From: Nitrospirota bacterium
GTDB lineage: Bacteria > Nitrospirota > Nitrospiria > 2-01-FULL-66-17
Assembly (NCBI GenBank): GCA_016201825.1
Contig: JACQCD010000136.1
Coordinates: 1-46,236, forward strand
DNA: 46,236 nucleotides
Direction: 5' to 3'
The notes below the pieces were generated by a model that saw nothing but the letters and a program-made list of their open reading frames with translations, had not been told where the DNA came from and searched no databases. A program made the position numbers and the translations under genes. Within the stretch, counting starts at the first letter, position 1. Each line of letters begins with the position of its first letter. This document shows positions 27,245 to 36,992 of the stretch, piece by piece.

Positions 27245-30170
27245 CCCCGTCCGCCGCGTATGGCTGTTGCCTCCGGCCCGGTGGGCTGGACTGCTTCTCC
27301 TCGCAGAAGCCCTGTCGGGGTTCGCGCCGGCATGGGGCGTGGCCGCCGATCTTCCAATCGCCATTGACGCGGCAAAAATCCGCGCGATCACCGAAGATGT
27401 CTTGGCCAGCCAGCGCGATCCGAGGGGACGCGCCCAGAAGGTGGACGCGTTGCGGGCGTATGAGCGCTTCGTTATGGAGGGCCTGGAGGGCCGCTCGACG
27501 CTCCGGGCCGAGGCGATCCACCGTCTCGGCGACCTGTACACCCAAATCGAAACGTCGACGTACGACAAACGCGTTCGGGACGCGCGGGCCCGCGGGGGCA
27601 AGGAGCGGTCCGGCGCGCCGCCCTCCCTTGATCGCACGAAGTCGATCACCGTCTACGAACGCCTATTGACCCTCTACCCCGACCGCGCTGAAAACGATTC
27701 CGCCCTCTACCAGCTTGCGCGAGCCTATTGGGAAACCCGGCGTTTGGACGAGGCCGCCACACATCTCCAGCACCTTCTGACACGGTATCCACGGAGCATC
27801 TACGCCGCCGAGGCGGCGTTCCGGCTCGGCGAATACGCCTTCGCGACCCGGGATTTCCCAGCGGCCGCCGATTGGTTTGGCAAAGCGCAGGCGGGGGCGG
27901 ATCCCACCCTGACCGAGAGCGCCGCGTATCAGCTCGGATGGACCGACCTCAACCTTCAGGAATACCGACGGGCGGCCGACGCATTTGTGTCTATTCTAGA
28001 CGCCTCGACGCGACGCGCACACAGCGGAACCGCGACGGCATCCCCCGGTGTTCCGGGGCCCGAACTCGCGTTTTCCCTCTCGGACTTCTCGGAGCCCGAC
28101 GCGGCCTTTGTCATGGATGTGATGAAGGCTCTCCTGCTCAGCTTCGACTATCTGGGGGGGCCCGGTGACATGCGGACCTATTTTGACCGCGCGGGGCGAC
28201 GCGGGTACGAGGAAACGCTTTACCGAACACTGGGATCGCTGTACCAGGCTCAGGATCGCACGGCCGACGCGGCCGACGCCTACGACGCGTTCTTGGCCAC
28301 CCATCCGTCTCACCCGAATGCGCCCCAGTTCCAAGCCGCGATCGCCGAAACCTACACCAAGGCCAAGTGGCAGACCGCCCTCATCGGCGCCCGCGAGCGA
28401 CTCGTGGAACGCTACAGTCCCGGAACCGCTTGGGCCAACGCCACATCCGAGACCGCTCGTCAGGCGGCCAAACCGCTCGTCAAAGACGCGCTGTACCAAT
28501 TGGCGCTCTACGACCACACCCAAGCCCAAGCCGCGCGACGACCCGACGCCTACGAGCGGGCACTCGCGCGACACGACCGTTTTCTCGCGCTGTTTCCCAC
28601 CGACATCGAGGCCGCAAAGATCGCCTGGCTCCGGGCGGACGCCCTGTTCGAACTGGGGCGGTACACCGACTCCTCAGAGGCATATCTACGCGCGGCGTAC
28701 AACTACCCCCTGCACGGGCAGAGCCGCGAGGCCGGCTACGCCGCCGTGGTGGCATGGGAGCGGACGCTCCCCCCGGACGGGCCGCTCTCCCCCGGCGCCG
28801 CCGAGGGTTTCCTGTTTCGCGTCAACCGGTTCCTCACGGCGTTTGCGGATGATGCGCGCAACCCGGATTTGCTCATGAAAGCGGCCGAAACCGCGGCGCG
28901 CGCCGGCCTCGCCGACCGGGCACTCGATACCGCGCAGCGCCTGGTCACGAGCTACCCCTCCAGTCGGTGGACGACCACCGCCAAGCGATTGATCGGCCAA
29001 ACGTTCTATGATCGCCACGAGTACCCGGCCGCCGAGACCGCTTTTCGGCAAGCCCTGGCCACCGCGACCGGCCCTCAAGCCGAGGCACTCGCGACCCTCT
29101 CGGCGTCCGCGCTGTACCAGCACGCCGTCGATCAGCGCACCCAAGGCAAGGGGGAGGCGGCCGCGGCAGCGTTCCTGAAAGTGGCGGACGATTTCCCGAA
29201 GACCGCGCTCGCGCCGGCGGCCCTGAGCGAGGCCGCCGACCTCGCGCTGGGGGTCGGGGATCGACCCGGGGCGAAGCGAATCTGGACCCGGCTGCTGGGG
29301 GACTATCGGGACAGTCCGCAGTCCGTTCCGGCCCTGCGCCAACTCGCAGTCCTTGCGGTACAAGAAGGGGAAGTGGCCAAAGCCCTCGACTGGTACGAGG
29401 CGCTGGCAGCCCGGAATGACGCCCCCACGCGGGACGAGATCGTCTGGACGATGGCCGACCTCGCGGAGGGAGCCCGGCTGTGGCCTCGCGCCGAACGTGC
29501 GCTCGTGTCCCTGGCGGAGCGATCCGATCTGGCCACTCCGCTCTCGCTCCAAGCGGGGTTTCGCGCGGCCAACACGATCTCCCGCCAGGGGCGGAGCGCC
29601 GAAGCGCGCCAGCGCGCCGAAGCCACGCTGGACCGTTACCGGGCATGGCGAGCGCAGCGCGCCATAGGAACCGAGTTGACCCCCGCCGACGCGCTGGCGG
29701 CCACCGCACTCTTGGATTTGGCAGACCGCCGCGCCGCGGCATGTGTCGCGGTTCGGCTCAGCGATCCCCTGGAACACACCTTGGCCGAAAAGCGGACCGC
29801 GTTGAACCTGGCGCTGGACACCTATGCGGAAGCCGCCGATCTCAAGATCGCGGGGGTCACGACCGCCTCGACGCATAAGATCGGGATGCTCCTCGACGAC
29901 TTTCTCGCGGCGCTCCTGGGATCGGAGCGTCCGCGCGAGCTGACCCCCGAGCAACTGGAGCAGTACACCATCCTCCTCGAAGAACAGGCGGCGCCGTTCG
30001 AGGAGCGCGCGGTCGCGGCGTACGAAACCAACGTGCGGCGTGCGCAGGAGCTCGGGGTATACGACGAGTGGGTGGCGAAGAGTTTCGAGCGGCTGGCCGT
30101 CGTACGGCCCGCGCGGTATAAGCGCCCGGAACGCGCGGAGCTCGTGCAACGGACCATGGGAGGCCGATGA
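27237..30170 (+). CDS. large secreted TPR-repeat protein (977 aa)
   Basis: Signal peptide and many TPR units (e.g. ALYQLARAYWETRRLDEAATHLQHLLTRYP). Confidence 0.85.
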   Translation: MSNPVRRVWLLPPARWAGLLLLAEALSGFAPAWGVAADLPIAIDAAKIRAITEDVLASQRDPRGRAQKVDALRAYERFVMEGLEGRSTLRAEAIHRLGDLYTQIETSTYDKRVRDARARGGKERSGAPPSLDRTKSITVYERLLTLYPDRAENDSALYQLARAYWETRRLDEAATHLQHLLTRYPRSIYAAEAAFRLGEYAFATRDFPAAADWFGKAQAGADPTLTESAAYQLGWTDLNLQEYRRAADAFVSILDASTRRAHSGTATASPGVPGPELAFSLSDFSEPDAAFVMDVMKALLLSFDYLGGPGDMRTYFDRAGRRGYEETLYRTLGSLYQAQDRTADAADAYDAFLATHPSHPNAPQFQAAIAETYTKAKWQTALIGARERLVERYSPGTAWANATSETARQAAKPLVKDALYQLALYDHTQAQAARRPDAYERALARHDRFLALFPTDIEAAKIAWLRADALFELGRYTDSSEAYLRAAYNYPLHGQSREAGYAAVVAWERTLPPDGPLSPGAAEGFLFRVNRFLTAFADDARNPDLLMKAAETAARAGLADRALDTAQRLVTSYPSSRWTTTAKRLIGQTFYDRHEYPAAETAFRQALATATGPQAEALATLSASALYQHAVDQRTQGKGEAAAAAFLKVADDFPKTALAPAALSEAADLALGVGDRPGAKRIWTRLLGDYRDSPQSVPALRQLAVLAVQEGEVAKALDWYEALAARNDAPTRDEIVWTMADLAEGARLWPRAERALVSLAERSDLATPLSLQAGFRAANTISRQGRSAEARQRAEATLDRYRAWRAQRAIGTELTPADALAATALLDLADRRAAACVAVRLSDPLEHTLAEKRTALNLALDTYAEAADLKIAGVTTASTHKIGMLLDDFLAALLGSERPRELTPEQLEQYTILLEEQAAPFEERAVAAYETNVRRAQELGVYDEWVAKSFERLAVVRPARYKRPERAELVQRTMGGR

Positions 30171-30790
30171 CGGTCCGGACTCCGCAGACGCTGCGTATGG
30201 TCCTCGTCTCGGCCTCGATCGCGTGGCTGATCGCCGGCTGTGCGGGAACGCCCCCAGCCCCCACACACGCCGACGTCTCGCGCCCCGATCCCGCCGCCGC
30301 GCTGTTTACGGAAGCGCTCGCCGCGCAGGAGGCGGGAGACGATGCCCGGGCTACCGCCCTGCTGAACGAGGTGATCGCCATCGCACCGGAGCAGGCTGCT
30401 CCGCATACCAATCTGGGTATTATTTTTCGACGGACCGGGCGGTTGGACGACGCGGTTCGGGAGTACGAGACCGCGATTCGGCTCAACCCCACCGACGCCG
30501 AGGCCTATCACAACCTCGGGCTCGCCCAGCGGACGCGAGGAGCCTTCGGCGACGCGGAACGGGCCTATCTTCGGGCGCTGGAGCTCCGCCCCAATCAGGT
30601 CGACACGCACTACAATCTGGGGATCCTCTACGACCTCTACCTCAATCGACCCCAGGACGCTCTGGTCCATTACCGGGCCATTCTCGACCTGGGAGGTCCC
30701 GACGTCGAGATGATCACGGGGTGGATTCGCACGCTGGAGCGGCAGGCGACGCGCGGAGCGTCCCCCCTGCCGACCGACGGACCGCCATGA
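30167..30790 (+). CDS. TPR lipoprotein
   Basis: Lipobox SIAWLIAGCAG; TPRs APHTNLGIIFRRTGRLDDAVREYETAIRLNPTDAEAYHNLGLAQRTRGAFGDAERAYLRALELRPNQ. Confidence 0.88.
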   Translation: MTVRTPQTLRMVLVSASIAWLIAGCAGTPPAPTHADVSRPDPAAALFTEALAAQEAGDDARATALLNEVIAIAPEQAAPHTNLGIIFRRTGRLDDAVREYETAIRLNPTDAEAYHNLGLAQRTRGAFGDAERAYLRALELRPNQVDTHYNLGILYDLYLNRPQDALVHYRAILDLGGPDVEMITGWIRTLERQATRGASPLPTDGPP

Positions 30791-31149
30791 CGCCCCGACA
30801 CGCGTGTACGTTGATCGCAATCGTCCTGACGGCCATCGTGGCTCCGGACGCGGCGTGGGCAGCATCCCCGGCCCCGCCCGCCGCGCGGAATCCGCCCGTG
30901 GCGAAACCGTCGCCGCCTTCCGCCGCCGACCGGCCCGCCGCCAAACCTAAACCACGGCGGGTCTTGATCTTTGGGACGACGATCGTGGGCGATGTCCTCA
31001 AGCCTCCGATCGACAGGACGGTGCCGTGGCAGAGTCCTCCCGCGTTCCGGACCAACGCGGCGCCGCTCGCGCACGATTTTACCCGCGAGCTGCTCACGCC
31101 GTTAGACCGCGAGCAGATTCTGCGTGACGCAGGCGACCATACCCATTAG
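30787..31149 (+). CDS. small secreted protein in the TolQR/AgmX operon
   Basis: MTPRHACTLIAIVLTAIVAPDAAWAASPAPP..; ATGA overlap with the upstream gene. Confidence 0.65.
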   Translation: MTPRHACTLIAIVLTAIVAPDAAWAASPAPPAARNPPVAKPSPPSAADRPAAKPKPRRVLIFGTTIVGDVLKPPIDRTVPWQSPPAFRTNAAPLAHDFTRELLTPLDREQILRDAGDHTH

Positions 31150-31196
31150 AATGAGGCCCAATCGGCGGGAGCGGTTCACCCCACAAAGGAGTCTCG

Positions 31197-31841
31197 ATGG
31201 AGATGATTGAGTTTCTCGTGGCCAATTTTAAATCGGGGGGGATTTTCATGTACGGGATCCTCCTCGTCCTGGTCGTCGGAACGGCCATCGTGGTCGAGCG
31301 CGCCTTGGCGCTGGTGATCCGCGGCCGCGTCAACGCGCGCGCGTTCTGGCGCGAGCTCGAGGAGCTGATCGGGCGCGACAAGCTCGCCGACGCGCTCCAA
31401 CACGCCGCGACGACCGACGCGCCGCTCGCGCGAGTCCTGGCCGCCGGGCTGGCGAGCGCTCACCGCGGCGAAGGTCGAGAGGCGATCGAGCGGGGGATGG
31501 AGGAGACCGTCCGAGAAGTCCTCCCGCAGCTCGAAAAACGCATTCACTACCTCTACACGCTCTCCAACGTGTCGACCCTGGTCGGGCTACTCGGCACGGT
31601 CGTCGGCTTGATCACCGCCTTCACCGCGGTCTCCTTGGCCGACCCCGCCCAAAAGGCCGCGTTGTTGGCCAATGGCATTTCCCTCGCCTTGAACAACACC
31701 GCCTTCGGCCTGATGGTCGCGATCCTCCTCATGTTGACCTATTCCTTCATGCAATCTCGCGCCGCCCGCATCGGCGATGAGATCGACGAGTTCTCGCTCC
31801 GACTCGCGAATCGTCTCGTGGCGCGCACGGATCGCCGCTGA
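31197..31841 (+). CDS. MotA/TolQ/ExbB-family proton channel protein
   Basis: YGILLVLVVGTAIVVERALALVI; LYTLSNVSTLVGLLGTVVGLITAFTAVS. Confidence 0.95.
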   Translation: MEMIEFLVANFKSGGIFMYGILLVLVVGTAIVVERALALVIRGRVNARAFWRELEELIGRDKLADALQHAATTDAPLARVLAAGLASAHRGEGREAIERGMEETVREVLPQLEKRIHYLYTLSNVSTLVGLLGTVVGLITAFTAVSLADPAQKAALLANGISLALNNTAFGLMVAILLMLTYSFMQSRAARIGDEIDEFSLRLANRLVARTDRR

Positions 31842-32377
31842 TGCTGGAGCGCCTCGCCCACAGCCGCCGTCGCCCGGTCGCCGACGAAGCGATTCACATC
31901 GTGGCGCTATGGAATCTGATGATCATCCTGATCCCGTTCCTGTTGTTGTCGGCCGTGTTTTCCCAAACCTCGATTCTGAACCTCTATTTGCCGCCTCCAG
32001 CCCCGCCGGGAGCCGGCAAGACGACGCCGGCGGCATCCGCGCCCAAGCCCGTCGTCTCCATCGTGCGGGACGGCTATTTGGTGAGCGACGGCCCAACGGT
32101 GGTGGCCGCGATCCCGATGGACGCCGACGGCCGCTACCAGACCCGCAAGCTGACCGACCTGCTCCTCCAGGTCAAACAAAGCATCCCCGACCGGCTCGAC
32201 ATCGTGATCCTAAGCGAGGCGACGATCCCGTACGAGACGATCGTGCAGACAATGGACGCCAGCCGCGAAGCGGTGGTGGACCGCGAGGGGCGTCGCGAGG
32301 CGGTGCCGCTTTTTCCGAACATCTCACTGGGGCAGATCGGCCGATCGGCTCCGATCGACGTCAAGGATCGCTCATGA
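31841..32377 (+). CDS. ExbD/TolR-like protein, conserved TM Asp replaced by Asn
   Basis: ALWNLMIILIPFLLLSAVFSQTSILNLYLP. Confidence 0.8.
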   Translation: MLERLAHSRRRPVADEAIHIVALWNLMIILIPFLLLSAVFSQTSILNLYLPPPAPPGAGKTTPAASAPKPVVSIVRDGYLVSDGPTVVAAIPMDADGRYQTRKLTDLLLQVKQSIPDRLDIVILSEATIPYETIVQTMDASREAVVDREGRREAVPLFPNISLGQIGRSAPIDVKDRS

Positions 32378-32868
32378 GCCGCCGGACGCCAGGGGCGCGG
32401 CGCCACCTCGAACCGCCGCGGCTGAATCTCACCGCGATGGTCGACGTGTTCACGGTGTTATTGGTCTTTCTGTTGAAGAGCTACGCCGCCGAAGGCACAC
32501 TCACCGCCGCCGCCCACAATCTGGAGCTCCCCTCGTCCACCTCGAGCCTGGCGCCCCAGGCGACGATCACCATTACCGTCTCGGAAGACGCGCTCTTCGT
32601 CGACGAGGAGCGCGTCGCGGAGCTCGCGCAGCTCGCCGGAATCGATGGGCTCTACCTGCCCGCCCTGGGACAGGCGTTGAAAGCCCGCGTAGACAAAGCC
32701 CGCTTCATCGCGGGAAGCAACACCACGGTCGCGTTTCAGGGCAAGGTAACGATCATGGGGGACAAGAAGACCCCGTTCGCGATGCTCGAAAAAATCATGT
32801 ACACCGCGTCGGCGAGCGAGTTTGGCGATATCGCCCTGGCGGTCTACCAGCACGGTAGGGCAAGCTGA
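32374..32868 (+). CDS. ExbD/TolR-family protein, conserved TM Asp present
   Basis: PRLNLTAMVDVFTVLLVFLLKSYAAEG; internal ATG start overlapping the upstream stop. Confidence 0.88.
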   Translation: MSRRTPGARRHLEPPRLNLTAMVDVFTVLLVFLLKSYAAEGTLTAAAHNLELPSSTSSLAPQATITITVSEDALFVDEERVAELAQLAGIDGLYLPALGQALKARVDKARFIAGSNTTVAFQGKVTIMGDKKTPFAMLEKIMYTASASEFGDIALAVYQHGRAS

Positions 32869-33917
32869 TGACTTCCGTCCATCCTCGCCCCGAGTTGTTT
32901 ACATCCGACGACCGTGAGTTCTTCCTCATCCTGACGGCGTGCGGCCTCGGTTACGCGCTCCTGGCCGCCGCGCTGTCCTTCGTGCCCACGCCGAGCCGCT
33001 CCACAACCGACGTCGCGAGTCTCCCCCCGCGCATCGCCAAGCTCATCCTCAATGCGCCGCCCCCGCCCCCCGCCAAACTGATCGTCCCGGTCCCCGAGAC
33101 CGCGCCATCGAACGCGCCCGCCGCCCCCAAGCCGAAGGCCGGGACCACCGCAAAAAAAGTGGAACCTCGTCCGACAACCCCTCCTCCGTCGCAGGAGGTC
33201 GAGGCCCCGGTTGACGCGGAGAAAGCCCTCGCCGAGGCCCGCCTCCGCCTGGAAGCCGAAGCGGCCGCCGCGCGGGAACGCAACCGGGCAGTGGCCAAAC
33301 AGAGCGGCTTGCTGAAGGCGCTGGCAGGGGAGGCGGGCGGCGCGTCACCGGGAGGAAACCCGGCCGCCCTCGATCGGGTGCTCTCAGATATCTCGGTGCT
33401 CAGCAATCCCGCGCTGGCCCCCACCGGGCAAGGCGGGGGCGGACCCGGCCTGGGTGGAACGGGACAACACGGACTGGGAGGCGGCAGCGGGAGCGGCGTG
33501 AGTGTCGACGAGGTGATCGCAGGCTTAAAGGGCCATGGAACCGGCGACGCGGTCGTGCTGGCCGGAAAAGGCTCAGCCCGGGTGGAGAGCGCGCTGGTCG
33601 TCAAGGGAGGCGGACCGACGCGCAGCGAGGAGTCCATCCTCCACGTGCTCAAGGGCCTCAACGCGTGGCTGAAGTTTCAGTATCACAAGGCCCAGCGCGA
33701 CCAACCGGCCCTCGGCAGCAGCATCACGATCGAGTTCACCATCACCCCGCAAGGCGGCGTGACCGATTGCCGCGTGGCCTCGAGCGCCTTGAATGACCCG
33801 CCCCTGGAAGACGCGATCCTCAAGCGGTTCTGTCTTCTCACGTTTTCGCCGCTCGCCGCCGACGCCGATGACGAGGTCACGGTGAAGTACCCCATCGACT
33901 TCGAAGGGTTCTCGTAA
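32868..33917 (+). CDS. AgmX/PglI C-terminal-domain (TonB-like) energy-transducer protein
   Basis: N-terminal TM, Pro-rich linker, GS.ITIEFTITPQGGVTDCRVASSALNDPPLEDAILKRFCLLTFSP. Confidence 0.88.
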   Translation: MTSVHPRPELFTSDDREFFLILTACGLGYALLAAALSFVPTPSRSTTDVASLPPRIAKLILNAPPPPPAKLIVPVPETAPSNAPAAPKPKAGTTAKKVEPRPTTPPPSQEVEAPVDAEKALAEARLRLEAEAAAARERNRAVAKQSGLLKALAGEAGGASPGGNPAALDRVLSDISVLSNPALAPTGQGGGGPGLGGTGQHGLGGGSGSGVSVDEVIAGLKGHGTGDAVVLAGKGSARVESALVVKGGGPTRSEESILHVLKGLNAWLKFQYHKAQRDQPALGSSITIEFTITPQGGVTDCRVASSALNDPPLEDAILKRFCLLTFSPLAADADDEVTVKYPIDFEGFS

Positions 33918-33926
33918 CGCGGGGCT

Positions 33927-35345
33927 TTAAAGCACGGGCAGTGAGTGTCGTGGTGAAACCACGCTGCCGACCAGATCGTAGCCCAGCGCTTCGATGATCT
34001 CCACCTCGACGAACTCGCCAGGCTCGACGCCCTGTTCGCTGACGTAGACCACCCCGTCGATCTCGGGAGCTTGCGTCGCCATCCGCCCCTCGAAAGCGAA
34101 CTCGTCGTCCTGGGCGGGGCCTTCGATCATGACGGTCCTCCGGCTGCCGACCAGCGCGTCGCCCTTGCCCTGCGCGATCTCCAGTTGCAGGTCCAGCAGC
34201 CGTTGGCGCCGCTCGGCCTTCGTTCCAGCATCTACGGGGTCTCCGAACTTCTCGGCAGCCGTTCCTTCCTCCATCGAATAGGTGAAGACGGCGACGCGGT
34301 CGAAGCGCTGCTCGTCGACGAAGTCGACCAGCCGTTCGAATTCGCGCTCGGTTTCACCGGGAAATCCGACGATGAACGACGTTCGGATCGCCACGTCAGG
34401 AATCCGCTCGCGGAATCGGTCGAGCGTCAGGCGAATCTCGGCGCTGGTACCGCCGCGGTTCATGCGCCGCAGGATACCGTCGTCAATATGCTGAATCGGC
34501 ATCTCGACGTACGGGCACAGCTTGGGCTCGTCGGCAAACAGGTCGATCAAGCCCGCCGGCAGCTTGTGCGGGTACAGGTACATGAGGCGGAGCCATCGAA
34601 GATCGTCGATCGCGGTGAGCGCGTGAACGAGCTCGATCAGCTCGCCCTTGCGACCGCGGTCGATCCCGAACGCGGGGAGGTCCTGTGCGATCAGGTTGAT
34701 TTCCCGCACGCCGTCGACCCCAAGCGCGGTCGCCTCGCGAACGACCGACTCGATCGTCCGACTGGCGAGGTCGCCGCGGAAGCTCGGAATCGCGCAGAAC
34801 GCGCAGCGCTTATCGCACCCCTCGGAGATCTTCACGTAGGCCCAGTGCCGGGGGCCGATCCTTCGGCGCGGCGTGCCGGCGTCATAAAGGAACGTGGGAT
34901 GCTCGAACCACTCGCGCCGCGAGCCGGGAGACCCCTGCTCCAAGCGAGCGGCGATGATCTCGGCAATCCGCGGAAAATCCCCGGTGCCGACGATCGCATC
35001 GAGCTCCGGAAGTTCCTTGAGCAGCTCGCCCTGATACCGTTGGGTCAAGCACCCCGTCGCGATGAGCGTCGTGCACCGCCCCCGGCGTTTCAGCGCGCCG
35101 AGTTCGATGATCGTGTTGATCGACTCTTCCTTCGCGGTGTCGATGAATCCACAGGTGTTGACGATGATCGCGTCGGCGACTCGCTCATCCTCGATCACAT
35201 CGAGGCCGGCCTGGGCCAGTTGGCCAAGCATGACCTCGGAATCGACCTGATTCTTGGGGCAGCCGAGGGTGACCACGGCGACCGTGGGCCGGCCTCTGGA
35301 CCGCCGGCGGCGGGTTGTTGCGGGGGCTGTGGACTTAATTTTCAT
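33927..35345 (-). CDS. rimO: ribosomal protein S12 methylthiotransferase RimO
   Basis: VTLGCPKNQVDSEVMLG; SEGCDKRCAFCAIPSFRG; C-terminal TRAM-like domain. Confidence 0.96.
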   Translation of the reverse strand: MKIKSTAPATTRRRRSRGRPTVAVVTLGCPKNQVDSEVMLGQLAQAGLDVIEDERVADAIIVNTCGFIDTAKEESINTIIELGALKRRGRCTTLIATGCLTQRYQGELLKELPELDAIVGTGDFPRIAEIIAARLEQGSPGSRREWFEHPTFLYDAGTPRRRIGPRHWAYVKISEGCDKRCAFCAIPSFRGDLASRTIESVVREATALGVDGVREINLIAQDLPAFGIDRGRKGELIELVHALTAIDDLRWLRLMYLYPHKLPAGLIDLFADEPKLCPYVEMPIQHIDDGILRRMNRGGTSAEIRLTLDRFRERIPDVAIRTSFIVGFPGETEREFERLVDFVDEQRFDRVAVFTYSMEEGTAAEKFGDPVDAGTKAERRQRLLDLQLEIAQGKGDALVGSRRTVMIEGPAQDDEFAFEGRMATQAPEIDGVVYVSEQGVEPGEFVEVEIIEALGYDLVGSVVSPRHSLPVL

Positions 35346-35562
35346 AAAGGACTCCACTGTACCACAGGCCCAACGAGGCCGTCGACGCGTGAGCGTTTTC
35401 TTATTTTCTTCTTTTGGTCTTCTTTTGGGCCAGTCGAGAGCGATGGCGGCCCGCTGGCCGACGAGAGGGTGGCGGATGCAAGGCGAAGCAAGGTTTGCGC
35501 CCGGAGCGTACTGGGTCGTACGTGAGGACGCAAACCGCAGCGACAACGCCGCAGACGCCGCC

Positions 35563-36681
35563 CTATCGGCGATCCAGCGGGCGGACTCGCGCCACGCCGC
35601 CCCGGTAGCCCATCCACACCGAACGGTCGGGGTCGATCGCCACGGCGTACACATCGCCTCCGGTGTATCGTTGGGAGGGGGCCACCGACGACCACACCCG
35701 GCCGTCATACGTGGAAAGACCATGGTTGGTGCCGAACCACAGTCGGCCGGTCGGGTCTTGGGCGATGGCGTAGACGACGTTGCCAGCCAGCCCGTCCCTG
35801 GTCGTGAAATTCGTCCAGGTCCGGCCGTCGAACCGGGCGACTCCTCCGCCCCATGTGCCCACCCATTTGATCCCTTGGGGGTCGATCAGCAAGGAGAACA
35901 CGTAATTGTCGTTGTAAGTCTCCTTGCCCTCGGGATCGAGGGCGGTGAGATCATGTCGGTGCTGGTTGCCCGCCGTCAGCGTCCCGAACCCCGTGTTGTC
36001 GCTGGCCTTGAGGCGCCACGAGTTCGGAGCCCCCAGACCGTCCGCGTGGGTCCAGCTCCTCCAGGTATATCCGTCAAAACGGCTGACCCCGCCTTCGGTA
36101 CCGAACCACACCGAATCGTCCCGATCGATCGCGACCGCGTAGACCCAGCGGTTGATCAACCCATCCTCGACTCGGTACGTGGTAAAGTGTTCGCCGTCGA
36201 ATCGGTTGACGCCGTTCCACGTTCCGATCCACATCGTCCCGTCGCGCTGATACGCCATGTTGTACACCCAGGGATCAGCCAGGCCGTCCCGGACGTGGAA
36301 CGTCGTGACTCGATCGCCATCCACGCGCGCCAACCCTCCGCTGTTGGTGCCCAGCCAGGTCGTGCCCCGACGGTCGGTCGAGACCGCGAACACGTAGTCG
36401 ACCAGCAGCCCCTCGCGGGTGGTGTAGCTACGGACCAGCTTGCCGCTCGCCCGCTCGATGCTCAGCGCTCCTTCGGAAGAGGCCACCCAGAGGGAGGGAC
36501 CGTCGATCGAGAGCGCCCGGACGAAGGCGTGGGTCCCGGTTTCAAAACTCTCGGCGACCGCGAAGGTCGGCGGCACCGACCGCGCGGTACAGGCGATCAT
36601 CCCCACCGCAACGCCCCAGACGGCGATGGATCGGATCATCGACGCGATCCGGGTTGCCGCAGCACGATGCACTGGCCTCAT
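35563..36681 (-). CDS. secreted Reg_prop-type beta-propeller protein
   Basis: Repeats of the form D..G..WVGTWGGGVARFDGRTWTNFTTRDGLAGNVVYAIAQDPTGRLWFGTNHGLSTYDG; the ORF 5' extension overlaps a tRNA, so an internal Met was chosen. Confidence 0.85.
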   Translation of the reverse strand: MRPVHRAAATRIASMIRSIAVWGVAVGMIACTARSVPPTFAVAESFETGTHAFVRALSIDGPSLWVASSEGALSIERASGKLVRSYTTREGLLVDYVFAVSTDRRGTTWLGTNSGGLARVDGDRVTTFHVRDGLADPWVYNMAYQRDGTMWIGTWNGVNRFDGEHFTTYRVEDGLINRWVYAVAIDRDDSVWFGTEGGVSRFDGYTWRSWTHADGLGAPNSWRLKASDNTGFGTLTAGNQHRHDLTALDPEGKETYNDNYVFSLLIDPQGIKWVGTWGGGVARFDGRTWTNFTTRDGLAGNVVYAIAQDPTGRLWFGTNHGLSTYDGRVWSSVAPSQRYTGGDVYAVAIDPDRSVWMGYRGGVARVRPLDRR

Positions 36682-36706
36682 GACATCCTGTCGGTTTGGG
36701 AAGCCG

Positions 36707-36780
36707 CGCGCCTGGCTGGAATCGAACCAGCGACCCACAGCTTAGAAGGCTGTTGCTCTATCCGACTGAGCTACAGGCGC
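36707..36780 (-). tRNA. tRNA-Arg(UCU)
   Basis: GCGCCTGTAGCTCAGTCGGATAGAGCAACAGCCTTCTAAGCTGTGGGTCGCTGGTTCGATTCCAGCCAGGCGCG; anticodon loop CUUCUAA. Confidence 0.94.
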
Positions 36781-36918
36781 AAAGGCAACAAACCAAAGAC
36801 CTCGCAGCCTCGGCGCGGGAAATCAGCGCCTGCGTTGCGTCTCCCGCGTAGCGGGGAACCTGCCCCGCACCGGCAAGGTGCGGGATACGATACCGTTTCC
36901 TCGCAGGTGGCGAAGCAA

Positions 36919-36982
<64 letters not shown>

Positions 36983-36992
<10 letters not shown>

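Noticed and set aside
28686-30266. 526-aa minus-strand ORF
   Set aside because: Antisense to the TPR protein; no recognisable domain.
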